Assembly: GCA_900756875.1 (NCBI GenBank)
Contig: CAAELW010000146.1
Span: forward strand, 1-7,190
Direction: 5' to 3'
DNA from: Pasteurellaceae bacterium
Lineage (GTDB): Bacteria; Pseudomonadota; Gammaproteobacteria; Enterobacterales; Pasteurellaceae
Length of the DNA stretch: 7,190 nt
The position numbers were made by a program, and so were the translations under genes. This document shows positions 1 through 7,154 of the stretch, piece by piece; the stretch's first letter is position 1; each line of letters starts with the position of its first letter. Below the pieces are notes generated by a model. That model was not told the DNA's origin and did not search any database. It saw nothing but the letters and a program-made list of their open reading frames with translations.

Positions 1-8
1 AACCAATT

Positions 9-44
9 TTGTTCTTCTCTAATCGCAATATTTCGGGTTAAAAT
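9..44 (+). promoter_or_regulatory. Possible efp promoter (weak)
   Basis: A TAAAAT hexamer at 39-44 resembles a -10 box and lies about 40 bases before the efp start. The only -35 candidate at usable spacing is TTCTCT at 15-20 (18-base spacer), which matches poorly; TTGTTC at 9-14 is too far upstream. The first 86 bases hold nothing else I can name. The assignment rests on position and the -10 match alone. Confidence 0.3.
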
Positions 45-86
45 ACGCACTTTCAAACAATCTCTATTTTTTAGGATATTTTTAAT

Positions 87-653
87 ATGGCTACATATAC
101 TACCAGTGATTTCAAACCAGGTCTAAAATTTATGCAAGACGGTGAGCCTTGTGTGATCGTTGAAAACGAATTCGTTAAACCAGGTAAAGGCCAAGCTTTT
201 ACTCGTACTCGTATTCGTAAATTAATTTCAGGCAAAGTATTAGATGTAAACTTCAAATCTGGTACTTCGGTTGAAGCTGCTGATGTTATGGATCTTAACC
301 TGACTTATTCATACAAAGATGATGCATTCTGGTACTTCATGCACCCAGAAACATTTGAACAATACTCTGCTGATGCAAAAGCAGTGGGTGATGCAGAAAA
401 ATGGTTATTAGACCAAGCAGATTGTATCGTGACTTTATGGAACGGTGCGCCAATTACTGTCACTCCACCAAACTTCGTAGAATTAGAAATCATCGATACT
501 GACCCTGGTCTTAAAGGTGATACTGCGGGTACAGGCGGTAAACCAGCAACATTAAGTACTGGTGCTGTGGTGAAAGTACCTCTTTTCGTTCAAATCGGCG
601 AAGTAATCAAAGTTGATACTCGTTCAGGCGAATACGTTTCTCGTGTGAAATAA
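87..653 (+). CDS. efp: Elongation factor P
   Basis: EF-P binds ribosomes stalled on consecutive prolines, between the P and E sites, and promotes peptide bond formation. The 188-residue protein has the usual bacterial length and three-domain layout: a KOW-like N-terminal domain (about 1-64) and two OB-fold domains (about 65-127 and 128-188). The loop [11 protein letters not shown] holds Lys34, the residue that EpmA/EpmB beta-lysylate in gammaproteobacteria. The C-terminal half, including [17 protein letters not shown] and the end [11 protein letters not shown], is nearly identical to the E. coli protein as I remember it. The ATG at 87 is preceded by TAGGAT (AGGA at 73-76, 10 bases upstream). 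It is the only plus-strand gene here and ends 25 bases before a terminator. In H. influenzae Rd, as I recall, epmB lies next to efp; that side falls outside this window. Identity is essentially certain. Confidence 0.98.
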   Translation: MATYTTSDFKPGLKFMQDGEPCVIVENEFVKPGKGQAFTRTRIRKLISGKVLDVNFKSGTSVEAADVMDLNLTYSYKDDAFWYFMHPETFEQYSADAKAVGDAEKWLLDQADCIVTLWNGAPITVTPPNFVELEIIDTDPGLKGDTAGTGGKPATLSTGAVVKVPLFVQIGEVIKVDTRSGEYVSRVK

Positions 654-678
654 TCTTTCATTGAGAGATAAAAAAGAG

Positions 679-711
679 CGGTCAATATTTGATAAATATT
701 GGCCGTTTTTT
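679..711 (+). terminator. Rho-independent terminator of efp
   Basis: The left arm CGGTCAATATTT (679-690), a 3-base loop and the right arm AAATATTGGCCG (694-705) pair over 12 positions with one G-T wobble. A run of six T follows from 706. It begins 25 bases after the efp stop codon. The left arm overlaps AAGAGCGGT (674-682), an uptake signal with one mismatch. Confidence 0.88.
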
Positions 712-741
712 ATTGCCTGCTCATTAGTTTGATAGAGATAA

Positions 742-769
742 AAAATGCGGTTATTTCTAACCGCACTTT
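742..769 (-). terminator. Terminator of pe built from an inverted uptake-signal pair
   Basis: Read leftward, this hairpin starts 6 bases after the pe stop codon. The loop is TTTC at 754-757. Eight consecutive pairs (746-753 with 758-765) are followed by one mismatch and three more A-T pairs, and the leftward strand then runs into T residues (complement of 741-745). One arm is a perfect uptake signal and the other (AAATGCGGT) has one mismatch. This dual use of uptake signals as terminators is well known in Haemophilus. Confidence 0.8.
760..768 (-). repeat. DNA uptake signal sequence (perfect 9-base core)
   Basis: ACCGCACTT on the plus strand is the exact complement of the Haemophilus uptake core AAGTGCGGT. 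It forms the upstream arm of the pe terminator. Such sites mark DNA for preferential uptake by competent cells of this family. Confidence 0.93.
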
Positions 770-775
770 GATTGA

Positions 776-1279
776 TTATTTCGCTTTTGAGCCTTCTAAA
801 TCTAAAGAAGGTTTTCTATCTGAGTTCACACAAATAACTTGTGCAGCCGCATAGAGCGTTGTATTAGGTTTTAAGCTAATAGTGTATTTCTCTTGTTTTT
901 TCGGTGCGGCACGTAAGCCTTCGCCCCAGAAATCATCATAAAAATCAGTACGAACTTGGGTTAAATGGTAGTTCTTACAGTTTAAGATTTTATATTGGCG
1001 AACAGAACGCGCATAACGTCTTTTCTCATTTGGATACACATATAAACCTTTATCCAAATTCACCACGGCATCAAAATGCACTTGGTTTAAATCTTGGTTA
1101 TCCACCCAAATTGAATCGGTATCAATGTAGTAATTTTTATCTTTTACTAATCGAATATACCCTACTCTATCTTTTGAAGGGGGCGTTAATGTCACTTCTT
1201 CTCGTGTAACTGGCGATTGAACAGCTGAACAGCCTGCTAAAAGGGCTACACCTAAAAACGTTAATGCTAATTTTTTCAT
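776..1279 (-). CDS. pe: Surface-adhesin protein E, outer-membrane lipoprotein
   Basis: This 167-residue protein matches Haemophilus protein E, an outer-membrane lipoprotein adhesin reported to bind vitronectin, laminin, plasminogen and epithelial cells. The N-terminus is a lipoprotein signal: MKK, a hydrophobic stretch, then lipobox LLAGC with Cys17 as the lipidation site. Cys101 and Cys150 are the only other cysteines and could form the family's disulfide. The core from about 41 to 128 (GYIRLVKDKNYYID, ESIWVDNQ-like SIWVDNQ, KILNC, LRAAPKKQ) is highly similar to the H. influenzae protein from memory. The basic segment from about 86 to 111 (KRRYARSVRQYK onward) corresponds to the reported vitronectin/epithelial binding region. 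A strong AAGGAG (1285-1290) lies 5 bases before the ATG. The pflA stop is 53 bases upstream with no hairpin between, so co-transcription is possible. The C-terminal tail after 150 is less conserved. Confidence 0.92.
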   Translation of the reverse strand: MKKLALTFLGVALLAGCSAVQSPVTREEVTLTPPSKDRVGYIRLVKDKNYYIDTDSIWVDNQDLNQVHFDAVVNLDKGLYVYPNEKRRYARSVRQYKILNCKNYHLTQVRTDFYDDFWGEGLRAAPKKQEKYTISLKPNTTLYAAAQVICVNSDRKPSLDLEGSKAK

Positions 1280-1332
1280 TTTTTCTCCTTAAAGCTTTCT
1301 AAAGCCTGCTGTTAATCTTTTTACACCTTAGC

Positions 1333-2073
1333 TTAATATTTTACCGTATGTCCATATCCTTCAAGGATTGTTTTTATATGCTCAAGTGATTCTTTCGTCG
1401 GTGGTAAAACATCTGCGAGCTCATATTCGAAGCCAAGGGTTTTCCATTTATGCGCCCCTAATCGATGATAAGGGAGAAGTTCGACTTTTTCAATATTGGT
1501 CATACCTTCAATAAACTGTCCGAGCAGATGAACATCATGATCGTTATCGGTATAGCCTGGAACGACTACATAACGAATCCAGGTTCGCTGATTACGTTTT
1601 TGCAGATATTTCGCAAATTCCAGAGTCCGTTTATTTGGTACGCCGATCAGATTTTGGTGTACTTTGTCGTTAAGTTCTTTTAAATCAAGCAACACAAGAT
1701 CGGTTACATCGATCAGTTCATCAATAATGTGATCATAATGACGTACAAACCCATTAGTATCTAAACACGTATTAATCCCTTCTGCTTTACAAGCGCGGAA
1801 CCAATCTCGTACAAACTCAGCTTGAAGAATGGCTTCACCACCTGATGCTGTTACACCACCACCGGTTGCATTCATAAAATGGCGATAGCTCACCACTTCT
1901 TTCATGAGTTCTTCCACACTGATCTCGCGGCCACCATCAAGATCCCAAGTATCACGATTGTGACAATATTTGCAACGCATTAAACAGCCTTGCATAAATA
2001 AAATAAAACGAATGCCGGGACCATCTACGGTACCACAGGATTCAAAGGAGTGAATTCTTCCTAAAACAGACAT
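1333..2073 (-). CDS. pflA: Pyruvate formate-lyase-activating enzyme (radical SAM)
   Basis: PflA uses a [4Fe-4S] cluster and S-adenosylmethionine to abstract a hydrogen from the catalytic glycine of PflB, switching it on under anaerobic conditions in the cytoplasm. The 246-residue length equals that of E. coli PflA. The cluster motif CxxxCxxC is Cys30, Cys34 and Cys37 in [11 protein letters not shown]. Nearby [11 protein letters not shown] supplies the SAM-binding glycines, and the N-terminus [20 protein letters not shown] is nearly invariant in the family. It lies downstream of pflB but beyond a strong terminator, so it probably has its own promoter, as in E. coli. The start has only a weak GGAAA ribosome site, and another ATG lies 4 bases upstream out of frame; the protein start is nonetheless fixed by the family alignment. 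Confidence 0.97.
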   Translation of the reverse strand: MSVLGRIHSFESCGTVDGPGIRFILFMQGCLMRCKYCHNRDTWDLDGGREISVEELMKEVVSYRHFMNATGGGVTASGGEAILQAEFVRDWFRACKAEGINTCLDTNGFVRHYDHIIDELIDVTDLVLLDLKELNDKVHQNLIGVPNKRTLEFAKYLQKRNQRTWIRYVVVPGYTDNDHDVHLLGQFIEGMTNIEKVELLPYHRLGAHKWKTLGFEYELADVLPPTKESLEHIKTILEGYGHTVKY

Positions 2074-2132
2074 ACATAAATTTCCAAAAAATAAATCTAG
2101 CTAAATTTTATCAAAAATATTATCTATAAAAA
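2074..2132 (-). promoter_or_regulatory. pflA leader / probable promoter region (unresolved)
   Basis: These bases lie between the pflB terminator and pflA and are almost all A and T. Read leftward there is a TAAAAT (plus 2105-2110), a possible -10, but no convincing -35. A single half-site TTGAT occurs just before it, which is not enough to call FNR control. A promoter is expected because the terminator insulates pflA from pflB; its exact position is inference. Confidence 0.3.
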
Positions 2133-2158
2133 ATGAGCCTGACTTAAATCAGGCTCAT
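2127..2158 (-). terminator. Rho-independent terminator after pflB
   Basis: Arms ATGAGCCTGA (2133-2142) and TCAGGCTCAT (2149-2158) pair perfectly over 10 bases around a 6-base loop. Read leftward, a run of six T follows (complement of 2127-2132). It lies 44 bases beyond the pflB stop and separates focA-pflB from pflA. Confidence 0.9.
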
Positions 2159-2177
2159 AATTTTTATGTTCCCGCTA

Positions 2178-2186
2178 AAGTGCGGT
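2178..2186 (+). repeat. DNA uptake signal sequence (perfect 9-base core)
   Basis: AAGTGCGGT followed by an A/T-rich stretch, as in the extended Haemophilus uptake signal. It sits between the pflB stop codon and the pflB terminator and has no inverted partner, so it is not itself part of the hairpin. Confidence 0.93.
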
Positions 2187-2202
2187 TAAATTTTATCGTG
2201 TT

Positions 2203-4515
<2,313 letters not shown>

Positions 4516-4522
4516 AGTCATT

Positions 4523-4527
4523 TCCTT
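4523..4527 (-). promoter_or_regulatory. Ribosome binding site deciding the pflB start
   Basis: AAGGA on the minus strand lies 7 bases before the ATG at 4515 but directly against the ATG at 4521, which favours the inner start. Confidence 0.75.
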
Positions 4528-4570
4528 TTTTAATTGATAAAAAATAAGTCTTGTTTAGTTCATTAGTACA

Positions 4571-5425
4571 TTAGTGAGCTTTGGTTAAATAACGTTGGAA
4601 TAAGCCGATACAAACCGCACCACCCACAATGTTTCCTAACGTTACTGGAATTAAATTCTTCACAATGAAATGATAGAGATCTAAATCTGCATATTTCATT
4701 GGATCCACACCAATTTGTTGCCAAAATTCTGGCGTACTAGAATGAGCTGTGATAATGCCTAGTGGAATCATAAACATATTTGCCACACAGTGTTCAAAAC
4801 CTGATGCGACAAATAAACCAATCGGCATGATCATAATAAATGCTTTGTCTGTAACAGTTTTACCGGAATAAGACATCCATACCGCTACACACACCATAAT
4901 GTTACATAAAATACCAAGGTTAAATGCTTCAAACCAAGTATGATGAATCTTATGTTGAGCGGTTGCCAAAATGGTTAAACCCCATTGACCATTTGCTGCC
5001 ATGGTTTGTCCCCCAAACCAAATCACTGCAGCAATAAATAAACCGCCCACAAAGTTACCCAAATATACCACAATCCAATTTCGGATCATTTGCGTTGTGG
5101 TTATCTTACCGCCTACGCGGGCAACTAAGGTTAAAGTAGAAGAAGTGAATAATTCAGATCCTAAAATTACCACCATAATTACGCCTAAAGAGAAAACTAA
5201 CCCACCGACTAACTTGGTTAATCCCCAAGACGCTCCTGCGCTTGCTGTTTGTGTCGTCGTATAGAATACAAAGGCTAAAGCAATACAAGCCCCAGCACTA
5301 ATACCAGACAGAAATGATAAAAATGGGCGTTTTTGCGCTTTATACGCAGCAACGCTTTCAGCATAATCCGTTGCTTCAACTGGTGTGAGAGCAACAGAAG
5401 ATTGATTTAAATTTTCTGATGCCAT
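4571..5425 (-). CDS. focA: Formate channel FocA (FNT family)
   Basis: FocA is a pentameric inner-membrane channel that exports formate, and can re-import it, in step with PflB. The 284-residue protein has six hydrophobic segments at roughly 36-58, 68-92, 113-137, 162-186, 193-222 and 254-278. The pore loop ELFTSSTL includes Thr94 (Thr91 of E. coli), and GFEHCVANMFMIP includes the pore His212 (His209 of E. coli). Other shared blocks are NGQWGL, VWMSYSGK, DKAFIM and NLIPVTLGNIVGG. The ATG at 5425 is chosen over an in-frame TTG at 5437 because the TTG overlaps the ribosome site GGAG (5432-5435), which sits 6 bases before the ATG. It is directly upstream of pflB, the usual arrangement. Anaerobic control is likely from known biology and from the FNR-like site upstream. 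Confidence 0.97.
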   Translation of the reverse strand: MASENLNQSSVALTPVEATDYAESVAAYKAQKRPFLSFLSGISAGACIALAFVFYTTTQTASAGASWGLTKLVGGLVFSLGVIMVVILGSELFTSSTLTLVARVGGKITTTQMIRNWIVVYLGNFVGGLFIAAVIWFGGQTMAANGQWGLTILATAQHKIHHTWFEAFNLGILCNIMVCVAVWMSYSGKTVTDKAFIMIMPIGLFVASGFEHCVANMFMIPLGIITAHSSTPEFWQQIGVDPMKYADLDLYHFIVKNLIPVTLGNIVGGAVCIGLFQRYLTKAH

Positions 5426-5431
5426 ATCTAA

Positions 5432-5435
5432 CTCC
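5432..5435 (-). promoter_or_regulatory. Ribosome binding site deciding the focA start
   Basis: GGAG on the minus strand, 6 bases before the ATG at 5425. It overlaps the only alternative in-frame start (TTG), so that start is unlikely. Confidence 0.75.
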
Positions 5436-5468
5436 AAATAGTTGGTTTATTATTTCTTATACTACAAC

Positions 5469-5488
5469 ATAGGTATTCCTATACCCAT
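5469..5488. promoter_or_regulatory. Overlapping dyads with NarL/NarP-like heptamers upstream of focA
   Basis: ATAGG (5469-5473) pairs with CCTAT (5478-5482), and GGTAT (5472-5476) pairs with ATACC (5481-5485), giving two interleaved inverted repeats. ATAGGTA (5469-5475) and TACCCAT (5482-5488) both fit the NarL/NarP heptamer pattern TACYYMT, but they face away from each other rather than in the usual 7-2-7 order. It lies 44 to 63 bases upstream of the focA ATG, within the probable leader. Confidence 0.3.
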
Positions 5489-5503
5489 TTGGTATTCTAC
5501 TCT

Positions 5504-5532
5504 CTTATAAAACCATTGCAAGAAATCCCCAA
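5504..5532 (-). promoter_or_regulatory. Candidate focA-pflB promoter
   Basis: Read leftward, TTGGGG (complement of 5527-5532) and TATAAG (complement of 5504-5509) are separated by exactly 17 bases. The -10 matches the sigma-70 consensus in 5 of 6 positions and the -35 in 3 of 6, which fits an activator-dependent promoter. Transcription would start near 5497, giving a leader of about 70 bases. Confidence 0.45.
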
Positions 5533-5548
5533 CTTATTCTAAAAAAAT

Positions 5549-5562
5549 TTGATATTTTGCAA
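5549..5562. promoter_or_regulatory. FNR-like site upstream of focA
   Basis: TTGAT at 5549-5553, four bases, then TGCAA match the FNR pattern TTGAT-N4-ATCAA in 8 of 10 positions. Its centre is about 58 bases upstream of the predicted transcription start, close to the usual class I position. focA-pflB is a classical FNR target in enteric bacteria, which supports the reading. Confidence 0.45.
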
Positions 5563-5590
5563 GTTTTGGTAAATTTTCTGCTCAAAAAAT

Positions 5591-5620
5591 AAAAAAGCGG
5601 AATATCACTATTCCGCTTTT
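5591..5620 (-). terminator. Rho-independent terminator of comE1
   Basis: Arms AAAAGCGGAATA (5593-5604) and TATTCCGCTTTT (5609-5620) pair perfectly over 12 bases around loop TCAC. Read leftward, T residues continue past the stem. It lies 18 bases after the comE1 stop and shields focA from comE1 transcription. Confidence 0.9.
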
Positions 5621-5638
5621 CATATAAAAATAACAACA

Positions 5639-5995
5639 TTAAAACACGATACGATCTCGGTTTTTCTCTAGTGTGGCTTTGCCAATACCTTGTACTTCAA
5701 GTAGTTGTTCTGCCACAGTGAAATTACCGTGTTTTTCACGATACTGCACAATGGCTTCTGCTTTTTTCGCCCCAATACCAATCAGTGCTTTTTGAATTTC
5801 TGATGCACTAGCGGTATTGATATTTAATTTATCACTCACCGTTTGTTGTACAGTTTGTGATGGTGCTTGTACCGCAGTTTGTTGCTGCATTTGCGGTTGA
5901 GCCTGCTCAGATGTCTTTTCTTCAGCAAGCGCTTGTGTACTCAACATCGCGCCTGCAATAAACAATGAACTAAATAAATGTTTCATCAATTTCAT
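5639..5995 (-). CDS. comE1: Secreted helix-hairpin-helix competence protein (ComEA family)
   Basis: ComEA-type proteins bind double-stranded DNA in the periplasm and are thought to pull or hold incoming DNA during transformation. The 118-residue protein has a signal peptide ending at ALA (about residue 24), a low-complexity Gln-rich linker (about 29-54), and a C-terminal tandem helix-hairpin-helix domain: LNINTAS (57-63), hairpin [10 protein letters not shown] (71-80) and hairpin [10 protein letters not shown] (101-110). A TTG seven codons upstream (6016) is rejected in favour of the ATG at 5995, which follows AAAGGG by 7 bases and begins the signal peptide. A CRP-S palindrome 95-116 bases upstream of the start links it to the Sxy competence regulon, which includes H. 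influenzae comE1 as I recall. A Pasteurella multocida relative has also been reported to bind fibronectin. It appears monocistronic. Confidence 0.93.
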   Translation of the reverse strand: MKLMKHLFSSLFIAGAMLSTQALAEEKTSEQAQPQMQQQTAVQAPSQTVQQTVSDKLNINTASASEIQKALIGIGAKKAEAIVQYREKHGNFTVAEQLLEVQGIGKATLEKNRDRIVF

Positions 5996-6002
5996 AAAAA
6001 TG

Positions 6003-6008
6003 CCCTTT
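6003..6008 (-). promoter_or_regulatory. Ribosome binding site deciding the comE1 start
   Basis: AAAGGG on the minus strand, 7 bases before the ATG at 5995. It would lie inside the gene if translation began at the upstream in-frame TTG. Confidence 0.7.
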
Positions 6009-6026
6009 ATTAACAAATAAGTACCG

Positions 6027-6040
6027 TTGATTCATATCAA
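6027..6040. promoter_or_regulatory. Exact FNR-type box in the comE1 upstream region
   Basis: TTGATTCATATCAA matches the FNR consensus TTGAT-N4-ATCAA at all ten defined positions, and a flanking G (6026) and C (6041) extend the palindrome. Its centre is 38 bases upstream of the comE1 ATG and about 67 bases downstream of the CRP-S centre. Class II activation from here would place the transcript start inside the gene, so repression is the more natural reading if the site is real. Confidence 0.55.
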
Positions 6041-6048
6041 CAGTGACA

Positions 6049-6075
6049 TTTTTAAGAAACACGGAAAACACGCAA
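6049..6075 (-). promoter_or_regulatory. Possible core promoter of comE1 (weak)
   Basis: Read leftward, TAAAAA (complement of 6049-6054) is the best -10 at a sensible distance. A start near 6040 would put the CRP-S centre at about -60, a class I position. A TTGCGT (complement of 6070-6075) is 15 bases upstream, shorter than ideal for a -35. No better -10 lies where class II activation would need one. Confidence 0.3.
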
Positions 6076-6082
6076 GAAATCG

Positions 6083-6091
6083 ACCGCACTT
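6083..6091 (-). repeat. DNA uptake signal sequence (perfect 9-base core)
   Basis: ACCGCACTT on the plus strand is the complement of the perfect uptake core. It overlaps the first two bases of the CRP-S palindrome and has no inverted partner, so it is not part of a terminator. Confidence 0.93.
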
Positions 6092-6111
6092 TTGCGATCT
6101 TGATCGCAAAA
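6090..6111. promoter_or_regulatory. CRP-S site (Sxy-dependent CRP site) for comE1
   Basis: Arms TTTTGCGATC (6090-6099) and GATCGCAAAA (6102-6111) are perfect inverted repeats around TT. The half-site TGCGA instead of the canonical TGTGA is the hallmark of CRP-S sites, which in Pasteurellaceae need both cAMP-CRP and Sxy and control competence genes. The next gene downstream is comE1; the other side is the 3' end of a gene pointing the same way, so comE1 is the only plausible target. Confidence 0.92.
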
Positions 6112-6140
6112 ATTACATTTAAGCAAATGAAAAAACGACC

Positions 6141-6458
6141 TTAGCGCACCACCACTGCCGTACCACTTGCAATTACCATAAACATACTTTTATTGCTTAC
6201 TGTTGCGTAATTAATTTCTACACCAACCACGGCATTTGCTCCTAACGCAATCGCTTTTTCTTCCAACTCTTTCAAGGCATCTTGGCGTGCACGGCTAATA
6301 CGACGCTCATAAACACTCGAACGCCCACCAATAACATCGGTAATGGCTGCAAAAAAATCACGTATGAAATTTGCCCCAGCAATCACTTCTCCAAAGACGA
6401 CTTGTTTATATTCTACGATTTGTTTACCTTCAATATTAGGTGTAGTGGTAATAATCAT
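6141..6458 (-). CDS. ybjQ: YbjQ family protein (UPF0145), function unknown
   Basis: This 105-residue protein belongs to the YbjQ/UPF0145 family, sometimes labelled a putative heavy-metal-binding domain from its fold; no enzymatic role is established. It is collinear with E. coli YbjQ as I remember it. The shared blocks are [13 protein letters not shown], a [14 protein letters not shown] segment (23-36), [11 protein letters not shown] (41-51), the helix of A/E/L residues, [11 protein letters not shown] (72-82) and a final SGTAVVVR (98-105). There are no cysteines, signal peptide or membrane segments, so it is likely cytosolic. AAGGAT (6464-6469) precedes the ATG by 5 bases. It follows rdgB by 38 bases on the same strand with no terminator, suggesting co-transcription. 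The family call is firm; any metal role is unproven. Confidence 0.9.
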   Translation of the reverse strand: MIITTTPNIEGKQIVEYKQVVFGEVIAGANFIRDFFAAITDVIGGRSSVYERRISRARQDALKELEEKAIALGANAVVGVEINYATVSNKSMFMVIASGTAVVVR

Positions 6459-6468
6459 TTTGTATCCT

Positions 6469-6489
6469 TTAATTTTCGTTAAAAATTAA
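6469..6489. repeat. A/T-only inverted repeat in the rdgB-ybjQ gap
   Basis: TTAATTTT (6469-6476) and AAAATTAA (6482-6489) are perfect 8-base arms around a 5-base spacer, next to the ybjQ ribosome site. With no G or C in the stem it would be a weak hairpin. It may partly be the A/T tail of the adjoining uptake signal. Confidence 0.4.
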
Positions 6490-6497
6490 CCGCACTT
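6489..6497 (-). repeat. DNA uptake signal sequence (perfect 9-base core), touching the rdgB stop
   Basis: ACCGCACTT on the plus strand is the complement of the perfect uptake core. On the coding strand its first A is also the last base of the rdgB TAA stop codon, and A/T-rich DNA follows as in the extended signal. Confidence 0.93.
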
Positions 6498-7096
6498 TAG
6501 GCCGTTAATTTTGATTTTAAAACAGCTAATGCTTTCGCACGATGGGAAATTTTCTTTTTCTCTACGGTTTCTAATTCGGCAAAGGTACAGCCTTTTTCAG
6601 GGCTAAAAAAGAGCGAGTCGTAACCGAAGCCATTTTCACCTTTTTCTTCATAAATAATCTGCCCGTCACATTCACCTTGCGCAATGATAGGAGAAGGATC
6701 ACTTGGGTGTTGTAATAACACAATCGTACTCACAAATTTTGCTTGGCGACGTTCAGTTGGTACATCAGCTAATTCTGCCAGTAATTTTTCACGATTTTTT
6801 GCATCAGCTTCGTCACCATCCACTCCCGCATAACGTGCCGAATACAATCCTGGCGCACCGTTTAACGCCTCCACCACGAGACCAGAATCATCTGCTATTG
6901 CCGGTAAACCTGATTTTTCAGATGCATAACGCGCTTTCAGGATCGCATTTTCGACAAACGTTAAGCCCGTTTCCTCTGGGCTTTCAATGCCTAAATCCGT
7001 TTGGGCAATGACTTCAAAACCGAAATCTGCTAACACATCCGCCATTTCTTTTACTTTGCCTTTATTACCTGTGGCAAGCACAATTTTTTGCTTCAT
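6497..7096 (-). CDS. rdgB: XTP/dITP pyrophosphatase (HAM1/RdgB family)
   Basis: RdgB hydrolyses non-canonical purine triphosphates (XTP, dITP, ITP) to monophosphates and pyrophosphate, keeping deaminated bases out of DNA and RNA; it is a cytosolic Mg2+-dependent dimer. The 199-residue protein has the family length. Motifs in order are the substrate-binding TGNKGKVKE (9-17), [15 protein letters not shown] (42-56), IADDSGL with Asp69-Asp70 (67-73), [11 protein letters not shown] (81-91), the GFGYD loop (156-160) and SHRAKAL (184-190). The ATG at 7096 is chosen because GAGGGA (7104-7109) lies 7 bases upstream and the protein then begins [11 protein letters not shown], like the E. coli enzyme. 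In-frame ATGs at 7111 and 7120 lack a good ribosome site. ybjQ follows 38 bases downstream. A possible promoter lies at the right edge. Confidence 0.96.
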   Translation of the reverse strand: MKQKIVLATGNKGKVKEMADVLADFGFEVIAQTDLGIESPEETGLTFVENAILKARYASEKSGLPAIADDSGLVVEALNGAPGLYSARYAGVDGDEADAKNREKLLAELADVPTERRQAKFVSTIVLLQHPSDPSPIIAQGECDGQIIYEEKGENGFGYDSLFFSPEKGCTFAELETVEKKKISHRAKALAVLKSKLTA

Positions 7097-7103
7097 GATT
7101 CTG

Positions 7104-7109
7104 TCCCTC
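7104..7109 (-). promoter_or_regulatory. Ribosome binding site deciding the rdgB start
   Basis: GAGGGA on the minus strand, 7 bases before the ATG at 7096. The two upstream in-frame ATGs have no comparable site. Confidence 0.75.
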
Positions 7110-7154
7110 ATATCAAACATTGTCTTATTTTAGCATCTCACCAAAAATTTTCGG

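Noticed and set aside
904..1209. Plus-strand open frame antisense to pe
   Set aside because: It lies wholly opposite a recognised gene, has no ribosome site I can see and no recognisable product.
4516..4570. Separate pflB promoter or FNR site in the focA-pflB gap
   Set aside because: Only an isolated ATCAA half-site and A/T-rich DNA; no convincing -35/-10 pair.
5001..5264. Plus-strand open frame antisense to focA
   Set aside because: Threonine/proline-rich translation typical of the complement of a membrane protein; no supporting signals.
5426..5437. TTG start extending focA by four codons
   Set aside because: The TTG overlaps the GGAG ribosome site that is well spaced for the ATG at 5425.
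5996..6016. TTG start extending comE1 by seven codons
   Set aside because: It would bury the AAAGGG ribosome site and put extra residues before a normal signal peptide.
6703..7011. Plus-strand open frame antisense to rdgB
   Set aside because: Histidine/proline/leucine-rich shadow of the conserved rdgB frame.
7097..7120. Upstream ATGs for rdgB
   Set aside because: No good ribosome site before them, and the family N-terminus begins at the ATG at 7096.
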